Source: Saxidomus purpurata (Eukaryota > Mollusca > Bivalvia > Venerida > Veneridae). Taken from it: a DNA stretch of 64,000 nt. Below, one piece after another: positions 1 to 13,300 of the stretch. Where the stretch lies: the NCBI GenBank assembly GCA_022818135.1, contig JAFMSR010000019.1, forward strand, positions 28,960,993 through 29,024,992, given 5' to 3'. A model generated the notes under the pieces. The model was not told the origin of the DNA. It ran no database searches and saw only the letters and a list, made by a program, of their open reading frames with translations. The translations under genes and the position numbers were made by a program. How positions within the stretch are numbered: position 1 is the stretch's first letter; every line of letters starts with the position of its first letter.

Positions 1-176
1 GCCTTTAATATGCATGTTGTAGATGTTTATATATTTATGAGATGTGCAAGCGCAAGCTTGATATTTGGGTAAGCAGTAGTTTGCCATGCTGGCAAACTCA
101 GACTTACATATCCAATATTTCGATATTCTTTAAAGTCAGGGAGAAAGGTGTATCATCTATAGATTAACTTTTTCAG

Positions 177-302
177 TTTTGGATCCCTGTTTGACCATCG
201 AAAAACTAGACTGTTCACACTTTTGTCTGCTTGACAACGAAAACGCAAAATGCGATTGCCGAAAGGGATACATGATAGATTCCGACAATGTAACATGTAT
301 AG
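177..302 (+). CDS. Gene A exon 1 (in window): EGF-like module
   Basis: Acceptor TTTTTCAG, donor GTATGT, phase 1-1. Six cysteines in EGF spacing (starts [12 protein letters not shown], ends NVTCIG). Lacks the calcium-binding D-x-D-E-C start. Gene B has no recognisable copy. Confidence 0.82.
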
Positions 303-3300
303 GTATGTGCATATTACTTGTTTGATATATTGAGCACATGCCAATACTGGAACATGTGGGAATTATAACAAAGACAATTTAAGATGCATATACATGTATA
401 ATATTTGCTTGTGGATTTAGAATTGATGTAGATTGTAATACTTTTGCGAATTTATTAATATAATTGAAATGTATTCTCAAATCTTCTTAGCATGAACTGA
501 TTAGGTCTGTACTTGACTGCCTGTATAAAAGATCAATATATATCGTGTATGTCACGAAAAGTCTTGATTGTCCCATATGATGTTATAAACCTTGAACCTA
601 TCAGAAATTGATATTGGCACAGGACCAACAACGAAAAGCATATGTTAAATACTTCAAATTATATTTCATTATGTAAAAGAAGTGATTAAAGAAATATATT
701 TAAGACATAGATGAATGCGGCGATACAGGCGTGAACAAATGTGACGTAGATGCTGCTTGTACAAATATAGACGGATCTTACTTGTGTACATGCCCAGTTG
801 GAAAACAGCTTGAAAATGACGGTCGGACATGTTCAGGTTTGACATATTAAAGTTATACGTAAAAGCTTGTTTCAATCACAAAACATTTCAAAACTCGTAC
901 ATTTCTTTGTATTTGATAGGCAAAAGGCGAAATGATTTTTAAGAGAGTAAAATACATGATGAATACGCGCTCATACTGTCCTGTGATATTAATAATTTAG
1001 CCATAACTACAAAATGTATATTTATTTTAATATAAAAGTAAACATGTATAAAATGCAATCTTAAATGTAATACTATGTAATTATTGCTTTTTATGATAAT
1101 GAAAATATCCGTTATAGAATGTGATGACTTTAGTTTTGGAGAGAATTGTTCACAGAAATGCAGTTGTTTGAATGGCGCATGCGATAAGAAAACAGGTAAA
1201 TAAATCACTGCTTATAGTACTAATATCTTGAGAAACATTTGCGTGTAGTATACTACCTATGTACATTACATTTGTGTGGGTATCCTTCCTATTTGCATTA
1301 CATGTGCGTGGAATATGCATCTTCTTTATATCACATTTGCTATTTTGTCCGCTAAAGTGTAAGTTTACTTGTGAGACACATGTAACAGTTATCGAACAAT
1401 AAACATATAGGTAAGGACTTTGTAAGAACAGCATAGTTTACATGAAAAACACCTATTTAGAGCTGTAACCATCTAAATAGCAATTTGAGAAAAGTCTGTT
1501 GAAAATTTTGGTGAATTTACTTTGACAGCTCTGCTACACTATATGTTGATATTGGAATTTCAAAGGCGTTTGTAACGCTTTAAAATTTTGTAGCGTATAA
1601 TTTCAAAACTAAAGAACTACTTCACAGGATTTTTACTGGAATCTTTTTATGTGTTGATTTTCTGTAAAAACATGATAATTTCAGACAGTTCGAAGCATGT
1701 ATAACGCATGGCAAACAAGCCTTACATGTTTTTGTCTGGTTTAACATCAATATCTCTAACAAAAAGAAACTTTCAATTGGCGTCAAAAGGTCAAAATAAT
1801 ACAAATACCTGTTTCAGTAAATAGTCAAGATAATTAAATATAGCAAAACCTTGAGGCTGTTCCGGTATTTGATAGTTTTTAGATGATGCGTACTGACAAT
1901 AACATTGGACTCTTCTACTGCGTCACTATCACATTATACATTGTATTAATTAAACTGTTTTTTGGTATAATTATGTTTTGTTTTGCTTGACCTTCGCATA
2001 ATCATCTCAGTATAACATCTCAGTAGAACCGTAATGGTTATGTTTCTATCTTAAGGTCCATATCTACATTGTAATGAATAAATGGACATTAAGTCTTTTT
2101 TATTTTGATTTATTCGTGCAATTATAAGGCTGTGTCTGTGGTGCCGGCTGGGCTGGTTCCCGATGTGATATAGACATAGACGAATGTGAAACACAACAGG
2201 TCGAGTGTATCAATAAAAATACTGTTTGTGTTAATGTTCTGGGCAGTGCAACGTGCTCCTGTGAGACAGGCTATTGGAATAATTCAGGAGTTTGTCAAGG
2301 TTGGTTAATTTTGAAATACCTTTACCGTTTAGGTAATACAAGACAAGTCTTGCTTATACAATGTCTTAGTTTTTGAAACAAAAACATATTTATAACAGTA
2401 GGCAGTTATAAAGATATCAAGTGAGACACAATTAAATGATTTTAGAAATAATGTGTATTCCATTTTGGTAGAACCTTTCCATTTTTACGTTAATTATTTG
2501 ACATAATTTTTATATTTCATATTTTTATGAATAGATATCGATGAATGTGCTTCCGAGGTATGCGAACACAACTGTATAAATACTGATGGAAGTTTCTCGT
2601 GCACCTGTGAAAAAGGTTTCTTTCTAAAAGAGAAATGTATAGGTAATTCATTACATTTAAATTTGTATACAATAAAAGTATTTTTGAATTAGAGATTAAA
2701 TTATTGTTTTGCCAAAGCAGTCCTTTGCACTTATAAGCACAATTCTGACTTAAGCTTCAAGCTGATTCTACAAATACATAATTTATGTTTTTAATGCTGT
2801 AAATTTTGAATATTGTTTTTGTTCTTTTAATCTGCCTTTAAAACTCCTCTGATAATGAAAGAAATTTGCAAACGGTATTTAATCTTACTACAAGACAATT
2901 TTCGTTTCTGTGCTTGTAGAGTTACACAGCCTAAATTTCCTTTAATGTTTGATATCCCAAAACGAACATTACTAATACTCTAGAAGTACAGCTACATGTA
3001 TAAACAACATATTACAGTTCAAGGAGCACAGTTACAATATTTCTTATTTAAAGGAGAGAGATGTCTTACAGGCGGAAATGACTTTAATTTGTACTACAAA
3101 CATTCCTAACTTAGCTTTTGAAATCGATAAGTACATGTTAGAAATATAGCGCATTATTTGTCAATGATATTGCAAAAAAATAAGAAAGCATTTCTGTCAA
3201 CTCTTTTTCTTGAATACGACAGAAAGGCATATTGTTTAAGACTGAATAGTGATTGGTTCTATCCTTATCCTATCGGCAAATTCAGAGTGATCCTGGAACT

Positions 3301-4314
3301 TTAAGGTAAACAGGATGATTTCATTATATTTTAATCGCTTCAAAAATAAAATAAAGAACTTTTCAAATAACCTTGTGTTTTCAGATATTGACGAATGCAG
3401 CGGAATTCACGGCTGTAATCAAATATGTGACAACACCATTGGTAGTTACAGATGCCTGTGTGAAAGCGGATTTAAATTAGATTTGAACGACAGGAAAACT
3501 TGCAAACGTAAGCGATTGGGTCATTCAAAGTGTAATAAGTGGTGTTTCTCAGTATTATACATGTTACATCGGAACCTCTGTAACGGCGTCTGAACAAATC
3601 GGACATGAGTGTTGGTGTTGTAGATGACTATCGGAAGCTAGGCTTACGTGTGTCGATCTGGCAAATTTTTGTTACTGACTGACCGAATGTCGAATGGCCC
3701 TTTATGGTCTTTTAAACAATAGTTTCTGTTGTTCGGTCAGGAATAAATTTCATTTATCAGGTTTATCACAGTTTTTTGTTTGCCTTACCGATTGCAATGC
3801 ACTGTTAAACACTTTTTGGAAAGACTGTGAAGGTATTCAAATCTTAATGGTCAATGCTCCAAAGGCCCCGACAATTGTTATTTTCATTAACTTTATTCTT
3901 TGAATGATTCATAATCACACTTTAAAAGAACTGTACCCGTTAAATTGAAAAGATATGCGGAATGTTGTACCCCTACCCCATCTTGAAAAATATTATTATA
4001 TTTTGTCAACAAGACAAAGCATAAAATTGTTATGTGAAAGTAATTTTGATATTAAATAATATCACATCTGAAGTTGGAACTACCGAGTAATATTTATTTA
4101 CCCATGTTTGTGATGTAATTTATAAACAATTGCACTTCAGCTGAACTTGAATGCAGCATAGAAGATAAAAATAACTGCATGGACCACTCTTTATGTTACG
4201 TTATTGAAGGAACAGCACACTGTGCATGTCAGAAAGGATACCAAAACGTTAATGGTATATGTGAGGGTAAGCTGGTTTATTATATTGTTTGTCATCAACA
4301 ACAATAATAATAAC

Positions 4315-4358
<44 letters not shown>

Positions 4359-7300
4359 TGATAATAATAATTATTATACTGATGATTTTATTTATAGAAG
4401 ATAACATGATTGTACAGAAAGTTAAACGAATATTCATATAACTTTGTTAAAACATGGCAGCTTATAAACTCTACTATAAAGTACAAACAATGTAGAACGT
4501 TTGACTTCTTACTTTTTTAATAATTTATTATCAACTTTGTGATATTGTGTAGTGTATTATTGTGTTTGTTTGTATTTCTATTCTCTAGTATGAAACGATT
4601 TAACCACGCAGACACAAATAAATACACAAAATGTTATATAAATTTAATATAATAAGCCTTCTCTGCTAATTGTTTTGTAAAATATTGTTTAATGACGGAT
4701 ATAATTATATTGTTAATCGTTTTCCTTTATAAAATGTCTCATTAACGTCCTCATAAAAACAAAAAAAACAATGTATATCATGTCTTAAATGTGTCGCGTT
4801 TTACTGTTGACAGATATTAACGAGTGCTCAACTAGTCCATGTTCTCACAATTGTGAAAACGTACCAGGGAGTTTCAAATGCAGCTGTAATGAGGGCTACA
4901 GTCTTTCTAATGATTCCGTCACATGTCAAGGTATCCACTTCATGACACATTTGTGTTTTTCTCTCACAGAATCGTTTCAAATACATCACTGTTTTATCAG
5001 GAGAAAAAGTCTATCTTACAAGGCATATATCAACATTATGTCACAGTCAATGCAAAACTATCATTATTCTGTCTTAACATTCAATTTATTTATGAATGTT
5101 TATGAGTTTGAAATGTTCATGGGGCTGCGAAGTACAAACTACTAGTTACCCTTTTCCAGAATGCAGACCTTGGGAATACGGTCAGAACTGTGCCAGCAAT
5201 TGTCTTTGTATCGAACCAAACACTGAACAATGCGACTCAGTTACTGGAAGCTGTGTTTGCAAAGCTGGTTGGACCGGAACAAAATGTGACGAAGATGTAA
5301 ATGAATGCAACACAGGGACATCATGTGCAGACAATTCAGTATGTGAAAATAGGAACGGCAGCTTTACATGTAAATGTAACAAAGGTTACTTTAAATCCGG
5401 AGGAGGATATTGCAATGGTACGTTTAAATACCACACAAGTTGATAGAGAAGATACGAAAGAAATAGGGTTTTTAAAATACTTCACGCCTTACAAAAAGAA
5501 ATCAAAGGACTCACTTCTTGTTAGTAGAAAAATGTATGTAACAACACTTTATTCAAGTACCGAACGAAATGTTAGGTAGCTGATTCATGTGTTTAATGTA
5601 AATATGTCTGAAATTTTAATAACAACTGTTAAAATACTTTCAGCTTTTACGATTTTACGAAATATATATGACTATGTATAATGAAATTAGATCACACTAA
5701 TTGTTAACTTAAAATAGAAAGTTATTTGTTTCTGTGTATATACTCGCAACCTCATTCTGACAAGTTCATCTGTTAATTACAGAATGTGACTACCGTCACT
5801 ATGGTAACAACTGTCTTAACAAGTGTACTTGCAACCTTGAGCATACCGACGATTGTCATCACGAAACGGGTCTATGTATTTGCAAGCCGGTAATGTTTTT
5901 CAAAACATTTGTCACTTCCAATTCACTGGATGGTCTAAAATTAAACTGTTTTTCCACAAAATATTCGCAATTGTTTTGAACATACTTTTATATTACTAAT
6001 TAGAACATTTAAATATCGGAGTTTTGTCATTCCTACTACATGTATATACATGTATGTGTAATACAAGATCCTTAATCTTGCAAAGCGTCGATGAATTTTA
6101 AGAAGTAAGAATCAACTCAGTGTTCTAATTAAATATTCTATATTTCAGGGCTGGAAAGGTGAATACTGCTCAATAGACATGAATGAGTGTACATATGCTC
6201 CGGATATTTGTGACAAAAAACCAAATTCAACCTGCATGAACAATGTTGGATCTTACCTATGCGAATGTAACACTGGTTTCCTGGAGACAAACGGCACATG
6301 TACAGGTGGTTATTAAGAAAAGAATATGATAGTTTATAATTATCTACATTTGTAAACCTACCAAGACGTTAATTCATATATTGTCTAACGTACAATGTTT
6401 AAATAATAACCTTTATCGCTAAAACATTTATATATGTACACGTTTGAAAATACCTACTGTTTCACACGTGCAGTTTCACTTGGTTTTTTGTAGTCGATAT
6501 GTTGATATTTGAGTACGCTTAGATTTGCATACGATTAAGCTGTTGGGTAATTTGATATAATCAATCAATAATACTATATCAATATTGAAAGCATATCGCC
6601 CTAGTCATGCTGGTGAAGTAACTGTCTGCACAAAGTCTTCAGTGCTCTATGGTATACCAAGAATCTTACTTATTAACAATTCCAACACGAGTAGCTGTGT
6701 GTCCTACATAAACATAGGACAACGTGCCGTGAAATGACATGATGACGTAACGTACGTAAACAAGCACGTCCAATCGCATTTCCCGTTTTTAAGTTATAAC
6801 GAGGTACGGCTTCGAGTTGAATATAGTGCGGGATAGTTTTCAAACCAATGACGTGTTACAATCGAAGTAATAAAAATGTGCGTTCGAATATAAAAAATAT
6901 ATATCACTCGTGATACGCATTCGTGATTTAATCAGTACACATCCAAAATACGACAAAATACTAGGGCACATTTATTATCACTTAAATAATTTGTCAGTCG
7001 GACATCAGCATACATTTTAAGCTGTAAGTATACAGAAAGTCAATCAAGGTTATATTATATTTTCGAAGTTCTCATCCAAAGAAATTTGTTGTCATTTTCG
7101 AAGTTTTGTGTTATTATAAAAAAAGCAAAATACGAACACAATCAAACAAATCCTCATAAACAGACAGAATAACATGCAAAAAATGAACTAAAACAGCATG
7201 CAACAGACATTGTACATACTGCAGTTTAACAACATAAAGGAAACGCTTTGGACATATCCACAAACATAAACAAAACAATCACAATGTAGACACAACACAA

Positions 7301-10300
7301 CACACTGAAACACGAATACGGTTAAAAATACAATATCAAAGAAAAAGACGGGTCAATTATTTTAATATCAACACATATTTTTAAACATGTCATAGAATAT
7401 AATGATTGGCAATGAAAGTTTTCTCAGATTTCCAGCGACTAATAGTAAAATATATTACTATAAATAGTAACTTAAAAAGACCTGGGTGATCTTTTTGATG
7501 TTTTGCAGAAATCAGTGAAAAGTTTAATGTTTATATATCTGCAGTCTTGCAAAAGTGGCACTTGATTCCTGCCAAAGTCTGAACTATATGACATGCTTTA
7601 GCCAGTTATTAGATACAATATGAAACAAGTTGATGAAAAGTTATACCCATAATGGGCGTTTTATAGATCCTTTAATCTGCGATTACCGCCCTGGAACTTA
7701 AGTGAGATTAACTCTGCTGAAATACTGGTAACTGAAAGTTTAAAACAGTTTGTAGAATGTCATATCGATGCTTACTTTAAAAGAGATGACAAACATTTTA
7801 AACTTCAAGTTGAAAGATTATGTGAGTTACATTGTTCGGGATATGTTTTCGAAAGAGTTTTAGTTTCGTTTCACACACGCTTCGAGATTAAAGAGCTATT
7901 TCAGTTTGATTTCTGTGTTTGTGAGATCTATAACCTTTAGTATTTATAATATTTCTTGGAAATATGTTATTAACTAGATTAACAAATCTTCAGTGTTGTA
8001 CTATTAAAAGTTAGGTTTTAATTTTCGCTAATTATCGCAAATGAAGAACTTTGCAAATTCATTAATCTCGCTTAAATATGAAACAAACATAATTATTAAA
8101 TATAAAATAGTTCTCGCTTGCTATTTCAGAAACTTGCGAATAAATAAAAGAATTTGAAAATCTCGAAATAAAAGGCTCGTGAATACAAAGGTTTTACACT
8201 ATTTATATTCATTACATGCATTTATATGATCAGTATTTATTTACAAAATTAATGTTTTGAATTTAACACTGCAGCTTGTATGAACGGACTCTATGGACTA
8301 AAATGTAGTGAGGAATGCCATTGCATAAAAGACAACACGGAGTCATGCCACCACTTAACAGGAACTTGTTCTTGCAAAGAGGTTTGTTTTACAATTTAGA
8401 TTATCATATTCAGCTTTTTAAATATAGTGAATCGGTATTTGATAATAAGCCTTCCGATAGCCACGTCATGTAAGCTCATTCATTATCAAATAATAAAAAG
8501 CAAGATGAAACGGATTAACTTAATATATGGAAGTTAATAATAGATAAGGACAATAGAACAACTTAAATAGGACTGTTTCTTAGTGTTGATTTTAAAACAT
8601 GTGTACGTGAATTTAAAAGTATACAAATGCACGCATTGCAAGTGTAAAAAGTGCCATCTGTAAAAGGTGCATGTCAATTTGAAATATAATTTCATTAAAA
8701 TGCTACTGACATTTATTTCAAGGGTTGGACAGGCATGTTATGTTCCAAAGATATTAACGAATGTGAAAGCAGTGTTGAAGTATGTCTTAACAAAGCTAAT
8801 TCGACCTGCGAGAATACCAATGGCTCCTATATTTGTAGCTGTAACGACGGTTTCCGTGAACAGGGTGACATATGTACAGGTTTCGAAAAATATTTTACTA
8901 AACGTTCTTTTCCTGAATAAAATAATGTAAATAGGACTAACTACATGGACTCTATTTGCATAGAGCCATATTTTGGCAATTTGCTATGGCAAATCGGTCA
9001 CATCTATACAACTTTTGCCGATTGTCGAGGCATGCTGCCGCGAATATTTACCTCGCTAATTAATGAAAACGCAAAATGTTGCGATAAAGACCTCGCAAAT
9101 ACAAAGCAATTTACGTACAACATATATAATTGATTCGTGCAAATACTTCAATAAAATAGAAGACAGAATTCCCGTTGTTTCTCGAAAAAGAATTTTTTAC
9201 TCACTATGTAGCTTTACTCAGAAACGCATAGGAATATTATGCAAATTGGTTGTTTTCCAGAATGTGAAATTTGGAAGTATGGTCAGGATTGCCTATCAGA
9301 ATGTACCTGTAACAGAACGAAGTCTAAGTATTGCCATCCTTCGACTGGAGAGTGTTCTTGTGAAATTGGATGGAGTGGCATGACGTGTGAAGATGACATT
9401 GATGAATGTAATATCGAAAACGTTTGTCAAGAGCATGCTACATGTATAAATTATCTTGGAAGTTTTTATTGCGAATGTGACTTAGGCTTCACCGAAACGG
9501 ATATCGGAACGTGCGATGGTAAATATTAAGTGTTTGTATCTAACGTCATCGGGCATGGATCTTTCTTGATTTCATTTTTCAATGTAACCCGAACATTGAA
9601 TTTCTTTCAAAGACGTCAAAGCATATTAATAACAAACATGAAAAATAATAAATTTTTATAGCAAAGAGGAAGATACGAGGTTCCTATATTTAGTTATCTG
9701 ACAAGCTCCACATTCACTAAAACAATTTGATCGATAGGAAAAGTGATTCCATGTATTACATTGTTGTAGTTAATTGTAGCATACGACTCCAAAGTGATAC
9801 CAGGAATGAAGTTTTTTATTTTGTAATGTTTTTGTTTGCCTGATAATGTTTTAAAGTAAAAGGAACGTAGCATACATCGATTGTGTATGTAAGAAATGCC
9901 ACATGTAACATGATCAGCAAACCAATTATGTGTTTTTATTACTTTATACTTGATTTGATTTGATTTGATGAGAATTTTATCAATGTCTGTCCAAAAGAGC
10001 ACTTATGTTAGCTTAATATCTGGATGAGACCCCGGCATGTCTCCCGTCATGCCTAAAAAACAAAATTTTGAAGCCAGAAATAGGAGAAATTTACCTGACT
10101 GCAATTTCCAGCTAGTATAGCCAAAGGTTGAATTTGATTGGTTACCAAAGAGTAGGCCAATCACGGCGACCAATGAGATCTAAGTGTGATTGACCTATAT
10201 TACTTTATACGTTTGCAAAGCACATAGTATTACGTTGATTTTTATTTTTGGAAACAGCAATTGAATTGATATAACAATTTTCTGTATGTATTACGTGTCA

Positions 10301-13300
10301 ATCAATAAAGCAAGGATGCCATAAAAGTCAATGAATATATCCCCATTCCAAACAAACAAATGAAAAAGAAGATGAAAGTCATTTATTCATTTCCTCGTGC
10401 CTTAATTAATGAAACAACTGAACACAAGTCAAGTTATTTCCTTTCCTTATATTGTTCTAATTATAGATGTATATTTAAACCCTGAAACATCATTTAATAT
10501 ATCATACAGACTATACACTATAATCTATTGACTGCATTCTTTGCTAGAGACAATGGCATCACAATATATTCGTTTGGGAGCTTTTAACTGTTTATCGCTT
10601 GATCCAACTGATATAAATTTCAAAGGTGTTTGAAGTGGAAACTAATGGAACATAGAATCGTTCATTTTAAACACACCGTCTGATATTCACTCGATTATCG
10701 TTTGTTTTCAGAATGCACTGACAATACATATGGTAAAAACTGTACAAATCAATGTAACTGTCACGTGACAAATTCAGACAACGAACACCAAACATGTGAT
10801 GCATTGACCGGACAGTGTAAATGCAAGCCTAACTGGGAAGGTGAAACCTGTTCGGAAGATGTGAATGAGTGTGAAAAACATTCAGCATTATGTGTCAATG
10901 AAGATCACAAAACATGCGTGAACACGGAGGGATGGTATGTTTGTGACTGTATCAGAGGATTCACTGAATCACTCAATGGAAACTGCATGGAAGGTAAATA
11001 GGTCTATATCAAGCTAACAATAAGCAGTGTTCACTTTTCATATTGTGATATGTGCTCAGTGATATGCTAAACAAATATTTGATGAGATAAATTGTTCTAT
11101 GCTAGCCAATGAAACACTGTGTTCTCTCAGTGAAATATTTTCATATGCTATCATCAGAGTAATTTGGTAATGTATTTTATGCTAGGTAATGAAATACTGT
11201 GTTATATTAGTGAATTATAGAGTGATAATATATGTCATGTCAGTCACAGTGTGGGTGATATAGGTCTGCCGGAACTTCTTTAATAAAAAGTGCATATACA
11301 TAATTTGATTTTGCTTTAATATTCAGCATAAAATAAAAACAAAAATTAAGTGGATAATGAATATACATGTATCTCAACTCAAAGTGATACAATTTTCACT
11401 CTTTAACTCGCGCTTCGCGCTCGTGAAAATATTACAATTGTATCACTTCTCAGTGAGATATATTCCATATATTCTCAAAACAAAATTATGCTCTATATGC
11501 TATCTGTCAGAGTGTGATATTTTTGCAAAATAGCTCTGCCGGAACTACTTTCTTCAGTGGTACATGCATTTTCTTAATAGTTAGCATTAAATAAGTAGAA
11601 TACGTGTTTGTTTTGTGTAGATATGGAATATATCTTATCTCTAAGTGATGCATTTTCAATATTATCCTGATCTCGAAGCTCAACTCAGTTAAGGTATATC
11701 CTTTATCCACTCTAAACAACAACATATCATATATGTATATTTAAACACATACACTTTGTCATCTTTCCAAACTAGCAAATGCTGTTATATTTCTACTTTT
11801 GTATTTATTCTTTCAGATATTGGCATATCAACAGAGATACCAGGTATGTTTCATGTACAGACATTGTATTGAGGTTGTTGGTGTTGTAAGATCACCTGAG
11901 CACGGAGTGAGATATTGTGATCGCCTAATGTCCGTCGTCTGTCTATCGTCTGTCGTCTGTCTGTCCATATGTAACCTTGTGTATGCGATAGAGGTTGCAT
12001 TTTGCATTGGATCTTCATTAAATTTAGTCAGTATGATAGCATTGATAAAATCAAGGTCCAGTTTAAATACGGGGCATCTGAGATTAAAAACAAAGCAATG
12101 GGGTCAAATAATAGAAAACACCTTGTGTTAGGAATAGAGGTTGCATTTTTCATTTATACTAATTCATTTATTCTCGACTGCGAAATAAGTTTTTGCAATT
12201 TATATTAATCGCTCTCGAGACTCATTCCAGATGGAATCAACCTCGAAGAGAGAGAGGCAACGTGGAATTAATTGTGTCATGCCTAAGGACACTACCGAAA
12301 TGGCGATGGTAGGGATCTGCATCATGATAGACATGATCGGTAGGAGGGCTCGAAGCCATGGCCCTCAATGTAAGAGAGGTTACAGTGATTGCGGTGATTT
12401 AGAATCAGCGACTCTTAACCCGGTTATGTGTATTAAGTTTTAGGCAAATAAGAACTGTACAAACAATATTCACCGCTGTGGTAATGCGGAAGTTATTGCA
12501 TGGCTTTCTCCCACAAAAACGTTAACTATATCTTCTCGATGATCTTTTGTTTTTCGTTCAACCGCACGTCTTTCTCATGTTGCAAAACGTTTCCATATCT
12601 GTACAAACATTCCTTATAAATTATAGCTGGTGAAATACGATTTGACTTGAGAGTGACAATAGACTTTAGCCTACCAGAGGGAACAAATATCAAGGCTACG
12701 AGCACATTCGAAACCTTGAGAAGTAGATGTGAATCAAGCGTAAGTAAACTTTTGTATATTATAACATTAAAACGTTTGGCTATAAATTAAAAAAATATAT
12801 ATATTTTTCTAAACATCTGCCAACCGAATTTAATTATTTGGACAAGGGGACCCGACACATACATGCTTTTATGGCCTAAAAGTAAATTCTTGTAACATCT
12901 TTACTCTCTTAACACTTTGATAAGTTAAAAGAAATGAATACAGTTGTTGTATATTGACATTAGAAATAATTTTGTCGTTAGTTTGTCGTTAAATACATGT
13001 ACCGACTGGAATAGTGTTGTCAATGTTTCAGCTAGGATTTAAAAAAGGCACGGCGCTGTTTGCAAAGGGCACTTGAGGGCGCGCAATATTGTGATAAAAA
13101 GGGCATGTCCATATGCCCTATATTTGAATTACATAGACATTTTCAAACTGATTTACTAATTTCTGGGGATTACCTAACTCCTATTAAACTATCGGTGCTT
13201 TATAGAGAAAAAAACCATTTGTGTTTATGAACATGAAATGAAAGTTCCTGTCAAATAGGGCATATCAGGAGCCAGAGACAAGGCCAGGTGCACAAGAACA

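Larger units (their letters stand above)
303..4813 (+). other. Gene A introns 1-7: nothing further recognised
   Basis: The introns between the first eight exons (for example 1196-2128, 2643-3384, 3508-4140, 4267-4813) hold AT-rich sequence, one AAT microsatellite and no further exon or element I can support. Confidence 0.5.

Noticed and set aside
1..176. Possible additional exon at the window start
   Set aside because: No EGF cysteine pattern in any frame; read as intron leading to the TTTTTCAG acceptor at 176.
11799..12131. 110-residue open frame
   Set aside because: Reads through the 27-nt exon's donor into a dispersed repeat; chance frame.
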